Made by a program: the position numbers and the translations under genes. From the NCBI RefSeq assembly GCF_900105075.1, contig NZ_FNSK01000001.1, forward strand, positions 1,067,001-1,131,000: 64,000 nucleotides of DNA, written 5' to 3'. Position 1 is the stretch's first letter; each line of letters opens with the position of its first letter. Below, in pieces: positions 17,981-26,160 of the stretch. Under the pieces are notes generated by a model. That model ran no database searches. It saw only the letters and a list, made by a program, of their open reading frames with translations, and was not told where the DNA came from. The DNA comes from Rhodobacter sp. 24-YEA-8 (GTDB lineage: Bacteria; Pseudomonadota; Alphaproteobacteria; Rhodobacterales; Rhodobacteraceae).

Positions 17981-18205
17981 ACTGGCCCCTTGATTGCTGT
18001 TCGTGATGTCCGGCGGTCCGAACCGAGAGATGGCCTCGTTCAGAGCTGCGACGCAGAAGTCGGCATCCGGCGTATTTGAGAACAGGCTCGTCTGTTCCAA
18101 CACGGGCTCCTCGCCTTGCAGCGCCTCTAGGGCTTCCTGCGCCCCGAATTCAGGGGGACGCGCTGCTTTCGTTTCGACATCGTCAATCTCCCATGTGAGG
18201 CACAT
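17981..18205 (-). mobile_element. Internally deleted IS3-family transposase remnant
   Basis: Residues 40-75 of the 75-residue frame (LFSNTPDADFCVAALNEAIS, then RFGPPDITNSNQG) match the IS3 OrfB DDE core, where NTDQGSQF is expected; the second catalytic Asp is Asn here. The preceding part (PPEFGAQEALEALQGE) resembles the start of an IS3 OrfA helix-turn-helix. The two pieces look joined by a large internal deletion. The element is certainly inactive. Confidence 0.6.
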
Positions 18206-18442
18206 CGGCAGACAGCAAAGACTGAGCTTACATCAGTGTCGCATTTGCAGCGCCCACTCACATACAGGGCAAAGCGGCGATCACTCCTCACTGCGGCGCT
18301 GCCCAAAGTGCAGCGCGCCGCGTTTCGGGATCGCCCGCATTCCCGCCACAGGCCATGCGGGCCGAGGTGAAAAGCGCCGGGGTGAAGATCTCCGGTGCCG
18401 GGGCATCATCGCCCAGAGCGGCTTTCATACCGATTGCCCGCC

Positions 18443-19201
18443 TCATTTGGATCTTGGCGTCTTCGACAGATAGCGTTGCGCCAGCGTCACCAGTTCGGCG
18501 ACGGTACGCACCTGCAACTTCTCCAGAATGCGGGCACGGTGGTGATCGGCGGTGCGGGGGCTGATCCCCAGCCGCGCCCCGACCTCTTTGCTGGAGGTTT
18601 GTGACGGGTTCGCGGCCATGTGGCTGACGACTTCCATCTCGCGGACGGTCAGCCGTTTGAATTTTGCGTTCAGGCGCGCGGTGCCTGCTTTTGAGGCGAT
18701 CCGTTCGGCAGCCATCGCCAGAGCGGTTTCGATCCTTTCAATCAGAACCGACTGGCTGAAGGGCTTTTCCAGAAAATCGAGTGCCCCGGCCTTGATGGCC
18801 TGCACAGATTCCGGCACGCCCCCATGGCCAGTGACGAAGATGATCGGGAGAGTATTGCCCGCCGAGTTAAGATGGGCCTGCAACTCCAGCCCGTTCATTC
18901 CGGGAAGCCTGTAATCGAGGACGAGGCAACCGGGCTCTACCCCATCATAGGCAAACAGAAAATCCATCGCTGAAGCATAGGATTCAACCCTGAAATCCCG
19001 CAATTGCAGCGCATTCGCCAGCGAGACACGGAACGCCTCATCATTGTCGACCAGAAACACCGTCAGCGATGTGCCGCGCCGGTCAGCGCCGCGCCGCTCG
19101 CCCTTACGGCGATCCGGTCCGCGGTAGGGCGTTGCACTTCCTATGCCAGAGCCGCGCCGGTCTGTGCGGCCTGGAGGAGCGGGATCAGATGGTTTCGTCA
19201 T
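18443..19201 (-). CDS. FixJ-type response regulator with basic N-terminal extension
   Basis: 252 residues from ATG 19201, which has GAGG seven bases upstream. The first 45 residues are an unusual basic linker rich in DRR repeats. A receiver domain follows (about 46-165) with phospho-acceptor Asp in LVLDYRLPGMNG, Thr in FVTGHGG and Lys in LEKPFS. The LuxR/FixJ HTH lies at about 180-245 (LTVREMEVVSHMA, ISPRTADHHRARILEKLQV). No sensor kinase is adjacent, so it is an orphan here. A near-consensus FNR/FixK-like box lies about 130 bases upstream, hinting at oxygen-linked control. Confidence 0.87.
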   Translation of the reverse strand: MTKPSDPAPPGRTDRRGSGIGSATPYRGPDRRKGERRGADRRGTSLTVFLVDNDEAFRVSLANALQLRDFRVESYASAMDFLFAYDGVEPGCLVLDYRLPGMNGLELQAHLNSAGNTLPIIFVTGHGGVPESVQAIKAGALDFLEKPFSQSVLIERIETALAMAAERIASKAGTARLNAKFKRLTVREMEVVSHMAANPSQTSSKEVGARLGISPRTADHHRARILEKLQVRTVAELVTLAQRYLSKTPRSK

Positions 19202-19328
19202 GACATCCTCGCTGCGGCTGCGAGCGTGAAATAGAATCTGGCCCCGCACATGTGCGGATGTTTATGCCCAAGAGTACCGCCGTCAACCCTGACAAAGGGA
19301 TTCATTACTGAAAACAATGAGCTAAAGT

Positions 19329-19342
19329 TTGGTGTAAATCAA
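19329..19342 (-). promoter_or_regulatory. FnrL/FixK-like box upstream of the FixJ-type gene
   Basis: On the minus strand the site reads TTGAT-TTAC-ACCAA, matching the TTGAT-N4-ATCAA consensus at 9 of 10 positions. It lies 128 bases before the start of the FixJ-type regulator, a reasonable promoter position. Confidence 0.42.
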
Positions 19343-19490
19343 TCCAGACAGGCCAGCTCGTCTTGACCAGGGCCCGCGCACGCTAAATCCGGATGGGCTC
19401 TGTGCTTTGATCCCGGCGCGTGGCCCATCAGAAGCGCCGGAGAAGGACCGCGATGGCGGCTGTGCAGACGGAGCGGGCGCTGTGAACCCA

Positions 19491-19643
19491 GGTGTTCAGT
19501 CCCGGCATCTGCTGTATCAGGCTCAGGTTGAATCTGTCTGGCGCTGATGCCCGGAATTTGAAGATCTGTTCGTAAGGCGTGCGACTGCCGAGCGTCCTGA
19601 GCCGTCGAGAGAAGCTGCAGGCGGCCATGAAGTCGGCAAGGTG
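19491..19643 (-). mobile_element. IS481-family transposase C-terminal scrap
   Basis: The frame reads HLADFMAACSFSRRLRTLGS, RTPYEQIFKFRASAPDRFNL and ends in QQMPGLNT, the usual end of IS481 transposases. Only about 51 codons survive. It overlaps in family but not extent with the scrap at 3038-3280. Confidence 0.62.
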
Positions 19644-19702
19644 AGGCTGCAACTGTACGCCGGGCCCGTCGCCGCCAGGATGCTCAGCCTAGTGTCAGGG
19701 AG

Positions 19703-20182
19703 GACGGCCAGCTGTCGGATAATATCGCGGCCAGCATCCGGGTTAATAACGAGGTCGGTGCCGCTGCCAGCGCGGCCCGGATGCGCGAGACCGGCGGGGC
19801 AGACAAGGCCGGTGCTGTTTCGGCAATGCGCGATGCGCGCCGCGCCGCCAGGGGAATTGCGCCGCCGCTGTTCACGTAAGTCGGATTGACCGTCAAAGCG
19901 CCTCACGCCCATCTGGTCGAGCTCGGCACCGCCCCGCATATCAATGCCGGGAAACTCATTGGCACACAACACCCCGGCACCGCGCAGCAGCCGTTCGTCC
20001 GGCCCGCCTGGGTCGCTGAGAAAAATGCCACTATTGAGCGGATCGCCAAGGCGCTCGGCAACGAGATCATGAGGGCCGCCCGCCGCGCTGCGAACAAGGC
20101 CGCGACCTTCGCATCACCTGGAGCGCAAGCCGCTTTCCACCACACCCCGCCAGCCTGCGGGGTTTTTTCACATCCAAAATAG
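19703..20182 (+). pseudogene. HK97 gp10-like phage head-tail protein, interrupted
   Basis: One frame contains DGQLSDNIAASIRV and, after an in-frame TAA at 19877-19879, PHAHLVELGTAPHI ... GTQHPGTAQQPFVRPAW and a helical end. Both parts match the HK97 gp10 (head-tail joining or tail completion) family, where the VEFGTxPH and HPGxxPQPFMRPA motifs are typical. The stop codon and missing N-terminus mark it as a prophage relic. An intrinsic terminator overlaps its last codons, and a phage-type amidase follows. Confidence 0.6.
20145..20168 (+). terminator. Rho-independent terminator before the phage amidase
   Basis: CCCCGC (20145-20150) / GCGGGG (20157-20162) with a 6-nt loop, followed by TTTTTT. 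It closes the phage structural relic and precedes the amidase ribosome binding site. Confidence 0.72.
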
Positions 20183-20191
20183 GAGAACATC

Positions 20192-20716
20192 ATGAGCAAG
20201 ATCGCTCTGGTGATCGGGCATAACGTCCGGTCGCAGGGGGCTGTCCGCGTGACGGACAAGCGCACCGGATATGACATCAACGGCGACCTCGCGGTGGCGA
20301 TCCGGGATCTGGACCCGGCGCGCTATGTGATCGTGCGGCGCACGGCTGGCACGGGTGAGATCGGCCGGGCCTATGCGGAGGTTGACCGGCTGGGCATCCT
20401 GGTCTCGGTCGCGCTGCATTTCAACAGGACGAAGGCCGTCAGCGCCACCGGGACCGAAACGCTGACCAGTGGCACCACCAACAGCGCCCGCCTCGCGCGC
20501 GGCGTCCAGGCCGGCATGGTCCGCGCCCTTGGCCTGCGGGATCGCGGCGTGAAGGTCATCGCGCGGAACGGAAGGGGAGGCGCCTCGCTCTGGACCGGCA
20601 AGCCGCCGGCCTTCTTTATCGAGCCGTATTTCGGCAGCAACGCGGGCGACTGTGCCGCAGCGGATCGCAACTTTTCGGCACTTGTCCGCGCTATCCATGA
20701 GGCCTGCCCGGCCTAA
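20192..20716 (+). CDS. Phage-type N-acetylmuramoyl-L-alanine amidase (Amidase_3)
   Basis: 174 residues. The N-terminus IALVIGHNVRSQGAV holds the first zinc histidine of the Amidase_3 fold; the second is in SVALHFN, and the catalytic Glu is probably in FFIEPYFGSNAGD. There is no signal peptide, as expected of an endolysin. AGGAG lies six bases before the ATG. It follows a phage gp10 relic and precedes a 26-residue membrane peptide and an NrdH-like redoxin, so it is probably the surviving lysis gene of a decayed prophage. Confidence 0.82.
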   Translation: MSKIALVIGHNVRSQGAVRVTDKRTGYDINGDLAVAIRDLDPARYVIVRRTAGTGEIGRAYAEVDRLGILVSVALHFNRTKAVSATGTETLTSGTTNSARLARGVQAGMVRALGLRDRGVKVIARNGRGGASLWTGKPPAFFIEPYFGSNAGDCAAADRNFSALVRAIHEACPA

Positions 20717-20733
20717 TTCACAGGAGCCTGATC

Positions 20734-20814
20734 ATGAGTTCCGTCAACATGCGCTTCGCGCATTACGTTCTCTCCACCTTCCTCGGGCTGACTGCTGCAT
20801 GGCTGGCCGGCTGA
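20734..20814 (+). CDS. 26-residue membrane peptide next to the phage amidase
   Basis: A short frame starting at ATG 20734 with AGGAG seven to eight bases upstream. The peptide is one hydrophobic helix (FAHYVLSTFLGLTAAWLAG) after a short polar start. It could be a truncated holin or a lysis accessory peptide. Size makes this tentative, but the ribosome binding site is good. Confidence 0.4.
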   Translation: MSSVNMRFAHYVLSTFLGLTAAWLAG

Positions 20815-20833
20815 GGTGAGGTCCGGGAGGCTG

Positions 20834-21154
20834 ATGCCCCGGACCCTGACCATCCACTTGCCGACGCTGGTTGCGGCAGTCCTGGGAGCGGCTGGCGCCT
20901 CCTTGGGGGATCTTCGCACGGTGGGGCGTGAGGTGATCACCCTCCACAGCAAATCCTTATGCGTCCAGTGTGACGCCACCAGGCGCGCGCTGGATCAGGC
21001 CTGGCTCCGGTATCGCGTGATGGACCTGACCGAGGACGCTGAGGCCATGGGCTATGTCCAGAGCCTTGGATACCGGCAGGCCCCGGTGGTGGTCACCGAG
21101 ACCGAACGGCACTGGTCAGGGTATCAGCCGGGGAAGATCACCACGTTGAGGTGA
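20834..21154 (+). CDS. NrdH/glutaredoxin-like redoxin
   Basis: 106 residues from ATG 20834 (GGGAGG just upstream). From residue 33 on it matches NrdH-redoxins: EVITLHSKSLCVQCDATRRAL carries the redox motif CVQC (Cys43, Cys46), with the cis-Pro in APVVV and the terminal GYQPGKI helix motif. The first 32 residues are extra and hydrophobic; GTG at 20934 would give a redoxin of normal length. NrdH donates electrons to class Ib ribonucleotide reductase, and phages often carry such genes. A related copy lacking a cysteine is at 27364-27600. Confidence 0.65.
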   Translation: MPRTLTIHLPTLVAAVLGAAGASLGDLRTVGREVITLHSKSLCVQCDATRRALDQAWLRYRVMDLTEDAEAMGYVQSLGYRQAPVVVTETERHWSGYQPGKITTLR

Positions 21155-21831
21155 GATCGGACATTTTGGCCAATTTGAGAGCCGCCCCCGGGATGCCATG
21201 GGCCGCTCTATTTGTTTCGGCGACCGGCAGCTATGCGGGACATTGCTGCCGGTCGCTCCGGTTGATCCCTGTTGCCAATCATTTAGCACGTTACGTGGCG
21301 CTTGCGGCAAAGACATGAGATACGAAAGCCCCTGATTTTCTTGACTTTGCCGATCTGTCGCGGGTTTTAGCACTTCCGCGACAGACCGTCCCGCTTTTCG
21401 GCAGCCAGGGGAGGTCTCCTTTCCTTTGCTCAATGATCAACTGCGGGTCACCATCTGAGGTCTGGCGATGTGAGCAGCCGTGTTCGTTGTTCGCCGCTTT
21501 GATCTAAGGGCGCAGGTTCGTGGAGTTCTCGAACCTGACCACATCGACCGGCGTATCGATGCGGATTGTAATCTGTCGGTGTTTGGCCGGGCCGGAATGG
21601 CCGATTATCCGCCTGGTGAAAGGCCGACCAGTATAGCGGCCGCGTACCCGATCGCTCAGCGCCTGTTCGGGAGGTGCGTTGCACAGAGCTGATCGGGCGT
21701 GGAGCGTGTTCCAGTCCTTTGCGCTATGCTGTCCGGCTATCAGCTTCAACACCTGTGATGGCTGATCGCAGTTCCTTGCGCCTGAAGCGCCGCGCGCAAG
21801 GTTTTGGCCGCCGCCTTTGCATCATCAATGG
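21155..21831. other. Accessory stretch without a recognisable gene
   Basis: Frames exist on both strands but none shows a family motif or a convincing start. A perfect 9-bp inverted repeat, CTGTCGCGG (21355-21363) / CCGCGACAG (21376-21384) with a 12-nt spacer, stands out. The stretch lies between phage relics and a MATE gene and is probably decayed mobile DNA. Confidence 0.3.
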
Positions 21832-23223
21832 TCATCTGCGTTTCTCCGCATTGACCTCCTGCGTATCAGCGGTGTGCAGGACGTTGCGCCCGATCATCAC
21901 GGCGAGCATGAGAATGATCGCGTCCGCCATCGGAAAGGCCAGCCAGATACCCGGCACCCCGAAGCCGACAGAAAGCACCAGTATGAACAAGGGGGTCAGA
22001 AGCCAAGGCTTCACCAAAGTCAGTGCCGCGGTCCGTCCCGGTTGACCAAGAGCCTGGAAATACAGCGCCAGGACAAGGACCGGGCCGGATGCTGCGTAAA
22101 ACAGCATCACAGGCCGCAATATCTCCGCAACGGCGACGATCACGGCGGGGTCATCGCTGAACCAATGACCGAGGGTGGCCCCCGCAAAGACACCGACCAA
22201 CACCACCGACAGACACCAGAGGAAAGCGGCCGCCATCGCCAGCCGTAACGCGGCCCGTGCCCGGTCAATCCTTCCCGCACCAGCATTATTGCCGGCAATG
22301 CTTTGCATAGCCAGCGCGATTGCCATCTGTGGCATGAAGGCAAAGCCTAAAAGTCGCGTCACTACGCCATAAGCGGCGATCAAGGTGTCAAATTCCGTGC
22401 CGGCAGAAAACCGCAGGGACAGCATCACGATACTGGCGACCAGGGCGATGCCGATGAAACTGAGGCACAGTGGCATGCCCAGCCGAATGATCTGTGACCA
22501 CGCACTTAGCCAGCTTTGCGAGCGCAGAACGGATAGCGGCGGCAGCCCCCTGTTACGTCCCCTCACGCCGACAACCAGCGCCAATCCAAGGGCCTGGGCC
22601 GCGACAGTGCCAAGGGCCGAACCCGAAATCCCAAGGCCAAGCACCACGATCCCCAACCAGTTCGCACCGATATTGAACAGGTTGACCAGTACGGACAGGG
22701 CGGCAATCAGACTGGCCCTCCCCTCGTTGCGCAGGGCATCTGCATGGATGCCAAGCAACAACTGTGCCGGCGCGCCGAGAATTATGATCCGCAGATAATC
22801 CTGCGCCAATCCGGCGACCCTGGGATTGCCTGCAGCCATAGAACCGACAAGCGCGGGGCCGATCACCAGCCATAGCGCGACAAGACCAACCGAAATCGCG
22901 AGCACCAGCCCATGCGCCCCGGCAAAGACGCGCCCGGCGGCTACGCGATCTCCGGCACCCAGATACCGGGCCATCAGGCTCGACATGCCGCCGCCCGCCA
23001 GGGTCGTCAGCGCCGAAAGCACCATAGCCACCGGAAAGGCCAAGCTCACCGCAGCCAGCGCGTCGGACCCGATGAAATGGCCGACGAAAATTCCATCGAC
23101 AACATTAAGAACTCCGCCCATCGACATGACCACGGCCATCGGAAGGGCGTTTGACAGTAACAGCCGCCCGATTGGGGCGTCCAGAAAAGGGTTAATCTGC
23201 TGATCAGCGTGCCGTGCAGACAT
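21832..23223 (-). CDS. MATE family efflux transporter
   Basis: 463 residues with 12 predicted membrane helices in two homologous halves. The N-terminal half has the MATE pattern MAVVMSMGGVLNVVDGIFVG; Asn/Asp in this first helix is part of the cation site. MATE pumps expel cationic drugs or metabolites against H+ or Na+ at the inner membrane. The length is normal for the family and no frameshift is seen. It stands alone between two gene-free stretches, so it was probably carried in with the accessory zone. The substrate is unknown. Confidence 0.9.
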   Translation of the reverse strand: MSARHADQQINPFLDAPIGRLLLSNALPMAVVMSMGGVLNVVDGIFVGHFIGSDALAAVSLAFPVAMVLSALTTLAGGGMSSLMARYLGAGDRVAAGRVFAGAHGLVLAISVGLVALWLVIGPALVGSMAAGNPRVAGLAQDYLRIIILGAPAQLLLGIHADALRNEGRASLIAALSVLVNLFNIGANWLGIVVLGLGISGSALGTVAAQALGLALVVGVRGRNRGLPPLSVLRSQSWLSAWSQIIRLGMPLCLSFIGIALVASIVMLSLRFSAGTEFDTLIAAYGVVTRLLGFAFMPQMAIALAMQSIAGNNAGAGRIDRARAALRLAMAAAFLWCLSVVLVGVFAGATLGHWFSDDPAVIVAVAEILRPVMLFYAASGPVLVLALYFQALGQPGRTAALTLVKPWLLTPLFILVLSVGFGVPGIWLAFPMADAIILMLAVMIGRNVLHTADTQEVNAEKRR

Positions 23224-24232
23224 CGCTCACTCCTCTTGTGAGGCATTTCAAGGTGGAATGGGGGCCTGCATTGCCCACCGCGCGAAATGCTTCGAAGGTG
23301 AGATGTCTTGTCTGTCCGGGCTTCACCGTGGCTTGCGCCGCAGGCGGCAGGTGCCGGAACCTTGGGCGTTAGACATAGGGGATGGGAGTTGCCCAGTCAA
23401 TCAAGCTGCTGTCGCAAAAATCTCTAAACCTGCGACAATCCGCAATTTCGCGCGGTCCATCAAAATCAACTCTGCCATTGCGTCCGGAGCGCCGAGGTCT
23501 AATGATCGAAATGGGCTTCACGCAACTTCCACCACCGGTGGCGGTTATTCCCCAAACCGTGAAAAACCTACTTCGCCCGGTCTTGAGGGTATGCCCAGAT
23601 CGCGACTGACCCCAGGTCGGGGATCTCCGCTCTTACAGGTTGGCACGAGCGGCGTTCCAGCCACACTCTCCGATTTCGGGGTCAGGTCCAAGCAAGTAAC
23701 CTGGCTTTGCTCCTCCGTTCTGGGGGGATCGCTGTCCATGGGGGACGGGGGGCGCTGAGATTTCAGGGTATCTCGGCGGTCCGGCAATCCCAGGTGCCTC
23801 CATTGTGGATTTGCCAGGTCGAACTCTGAAGGGTTGTGCTTGATTTATGATTCATCTGAGGAGGGGCAGAGGAGCCACTGTCATGGGGGAATTGATGGGC
23901 ACAGCGCCTGTTCCCCCGGCGTTAAACGTGAAAGACCCGCCCGAAAGGAGGTCTTTTCCAAGTAGCTGTACCCACCAGCGATTTTTTTACTCCGGCGACA
24001 GGGGTGGAATGGATACTTATAAGTATTTGAAAAGAGTTATATATTTCTGTCATGTTTTCGAGTCAGGTGTCATACTTGATGGTATTATGTATGACACCTG
24101 GCTGGTTTTTCTGATGGGCGGCGGTCGATGTCTCTCGCGCGAAGGGTGTGATGGCCTTTCGATGGGCCGGAGGGATGTGGCACTACCCATTTTCCGGCAG
24201 AGTGGTTTCAACCCTTTTAGGTCCCGGGCCCT
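23224..24232. other. One-kilobase accessory stretch with two hairpins
   Basis: No gene with recognisable motifs. It contains a hairpin (AAAGACC/GGTCTTT, 23931-23956, then TTCC) and a long inverted repeat at 24061-24103. Bases 24000-24090 are strikingly AT-rich against the surroundings, which suggests foreign DNA. Confidence 0.35.
24061..24110 (+). terminator. Long perfect hairpin with T-run in an AT-rich patch
   Basis: CAGGTGTCATAC (24064-24075) pairs exactly with GTATGACACCTG (24089-24100), and the stem extends three more pairs with one G-T. A 13-nt loop separates the arms, and GGTTTTTCTG follows. It looks like an intrinsic terminator, yet no gene is recognisable upstream. Confidence 0.5.
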
Positions 24233-25129
24233 TCAGTTGCTATGCGCCCGAGTGTTTCGCGTCTTCGGAATCCAGTCGAGAAATGACCTGAGGCCCAGCC
24301 CCATAGCCTTGCCCCTTTTGCGGCGGAAGAGGACCGGCACTTCAAGACCATTGCGGACATTGGTGAATTTCAACGCCACCAGGCTGCGCGTCCGGAGATG
24401 ATTTTTAAGGGCCGAGGCCGGAATATTGGCCCAGCCAAGCCCTTGCTCTGCCAAAGCTGACATCTGGTATAGCGTGCCGACCTTCCACAGCTGCGACGCG
24501 ACCAGCGTGCTGCGGGTTTCGGGTGGGCCAAAAGGGCTTGCGCTGATGATCTGGCGGTGACTGTGCAGCGCCTCAAGCGTCAGTCCGCTTTGCCGGGTCA
24601 GCGGATGGTCCGGTGCGACCACCGCCACGATGGTTTCCATCCACAGACCAGTAACCTCTTCATCGACGCCAATCGTGCTGTCGCCATAAGTCAGACAGCC
24701 GTCGATCTCATCGCGCGACAGCGCGCGCAGAATATCGGACTGCGGCGCGGTGATCAGATTGACCGGCAACAGGGGATAGGTCTCGGACAGCCGTCGCAGC
24801 GCCGGAATGATATTCTCCATCGGCAGGTCTGAAGAAATCCCTAAGGTCAGTTCGGTTTCAAGCCCGCCCTCCATATCTTCCAGGCGCTGGTTGATGGCGG
24901 CGATATCGGCCACGACCATCCGCGCATCCGCCAGCACCGCGCGCAGCCTTTCGCTCGGCAGCGCCTCGCGGCCGCTGCGGTCAAACAGGGGAAAGCCCAG
25001 TTCGGCCTCGAGACTGGCGATCATCATGCTGATGGCGGCGGGCGTGCGATGCAGACGCCGCGCGGCCGCCGAGAAGGATCCCTCGTCGACAATGGTCAGC
25101 AAAAGGCCGAGCTGCTCTCCGGATATCAT
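24233..25129 (-). CDS. LysR family regulator, likely controlling the PACE efflux gene
   Basis: 298 residues. The N-terminal winged HTH is clear (LGLLLTIVDEGSFSAAARRL ... TPAAISMMIASLEAELGFPL), followed by the periplasmic-binding-like effector domain. It is transcribed away from a PACE-family efflux gene with a perfect palindrome between them, the same layout as AceR-AceI of Acinetobacter. It therefore probably senses the exported biocide or polyamine. Its last 45 residues resemble the isolated fragment at 17654-17791. Confidence 0.9.
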   Translation of the reverse strand: MISGEQLGLLLTIVDEGSFSAAARRLHRTPAAISMMIASLEAELGFPLFDRSGREALPSERLRAVLADARMVVADIAAINQRLEDMEGGLETELTLGISSDLPMENIIPALRRLSETYPLLPVNLITAPQSDILRALSRDEIDGCLTYGDSTIGVDEEVTGLWMETIVAVVAPDHPLTRQSGLTLEALHSHRQIISASPFGPPETRSTLVASQLWKVGTLYQMSALAEQGLGWANIPASALKNHLRTRSLVALKFTNVRNGLEVPVLFRRKRGKAMGLGLRSFLDWIPKTRNTRAHSN

Positions 25130-25138
25130 CGTACACCA

Positions 25139-25153
25139 TTAAGTTAAACTTAA
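25139..25153. promoter_or_regulatory. Palindromic operator between LysR and PACE genes
   Basis: TTAAGTT-A-AACTTAA is a perfect 7-bp inverted repeat in an AT-rich patch, ten bases upstream of the LysR start and 71 bases before the PACE start. LysR proteins usually bind an interrupted dyad in exactly this position. Confidence 0.55.
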
Positions 25154-25223
25154 ATTACCATATTTGCCATGTCAGATCACATTACAGTATCAGGCCGCAA
25201 AACTGAAGCTGTGAGGCAAGATC

Positions 25224-25652
25224 ATGCAAGGCTGGAAACGCCGCGTCACCTATATCGGCCTGTTCGAGGTCACTGCGATCCTGATTTCATCGACCTTCCT
25301 GAGCTATGTCAGCGGCAAGAGCGGCGCGCATAGCCTGGCGCTTTCGATGATGATCACCACCACGGCCATCACCGTGAATTTCTTCTACAACCTGTCCTTC
25401 GAGGCCTGGGAGGTCCGCCAGGCCAGCCGCGAGCGCACTGTCTTGCGGCGCGTTTTTCATGCGATGGGTTTCCAGGTCTGCCTCGTTACGCTGCTTATTC
25501 CGCTGATCGCCTGGTGGTTCGTGGTTTCGCTGGTTGAGGCCTTTTTTATGGATTTGGCGCTGATCGTCTTCTTCCCGATCTATACCATGATCTTTACCTG
25601 GGTGTTTGACCTCGTATTCGGCACCCCGGCCCATTTGCTGCAAGAAGCGTGA
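25224..25652 (+). CDS. PACE family efflux transporter (AceI-like)
   Basis: 142 residues with four membrane helices made of two tandem bacterial transmembrane pair (BTP) units; conserved features are the Glu in GLFEVTAI of helix 1, NFFYNLSFEAWE, and FFPIYTMIFTWVFDLVF. The E15-type glutamate of AceI is matched by this helix-1 Glu. PACE proteins export chlorhexidine, acriflavine or short diamines by H+ exchange at the inner membrane. The divergent LysR gene and operator support inducible expression. Confidence 0.87.
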   Translation: MQGWKRRVTYIGLFEVTAILISSTFLSYVSGKSGAHSLALSMMITTTAITVNFFYNLSFEAWEVRQASRERTVLRRVFHAMGFQVCLVTLLIPLIAWWFVVSLVEAFFMDLALIVFFPIYTMIFTWVFDLVFGTPAHLLQEA

Positions 25653-25949
25653 GGTGCCGTAGGGGGGCGGTCACATCATGAAGATCCACGATTTATCAAA
25701 ATTTTAAGTAATATTCTGATATTATAGCTGCACCCGCCCCCCCCTCAGTTTCTCATGGAGCTTCCCTGGCCCCATCGGGGCGGCGATCAGGCCGGCCTGG
25801 ACCTCCTCCGAGGCAAGTGCCTGTTTGCTCAGCTCCTGATGGGTGTCCAACGCATCTATAATCGCATTGACCAGGGCGCACCTCAGGACCGGAGAATGGG
25901 TCAGCTGCTCTTTCGAGTTGTTCTGGTCCTGTTGGACAAGGACGGTACC

Positions 25950-26160
25950 CGGTTCAGCGCTTTGGCCCGGGTCGCGAAAGAGTTCCTGCTGAGGTCGGAC
26001 AACGGGCTCGTTTTTACCAGTCGCAAGCTCACGGCACTGGTCCGCAGCTACAGCCTGAAGCAGGAGTTTATCACCCCGCCCTCGCCAGCGGGCTCGAACC
26101 GGTGGCGCTTTCGCTGGCTCGATCCGCATCCAAATGGCATGGTCGAGCGCGTGATCCGGC
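25950..26160 (+). mobile_element. IS3-family OrfB remnant, disrupted
   Basis: The frame contains FLLRSDNGLVFTSRKLTALV, SLKQEFITPPSP and, after about 15 foreign codons, HPNGMVERVIR. This is the IS3 OrfB catalytic core, whose intact form runs directly from ITPHCPQQ into NGMVERVIR. The N-terminus, the end and the inverted repeats are absent. It abuts the tail of a broken SRAP gene on the other strand at about 26155. Confidence 0.65.

Noticed and set aside
18293..18322. GC-rich hairpin downstream of the FixJ-type gene as a terminator
   Set aside because: The stem has a mismatch and no T-run follows on the relevant strand.
26080..26110. tRNA-like GGTTCGAGCCC on the minus strand
   Set aside because: No cloverleaf can be drawn around it; it lies inside an insert in the IS3 relic.
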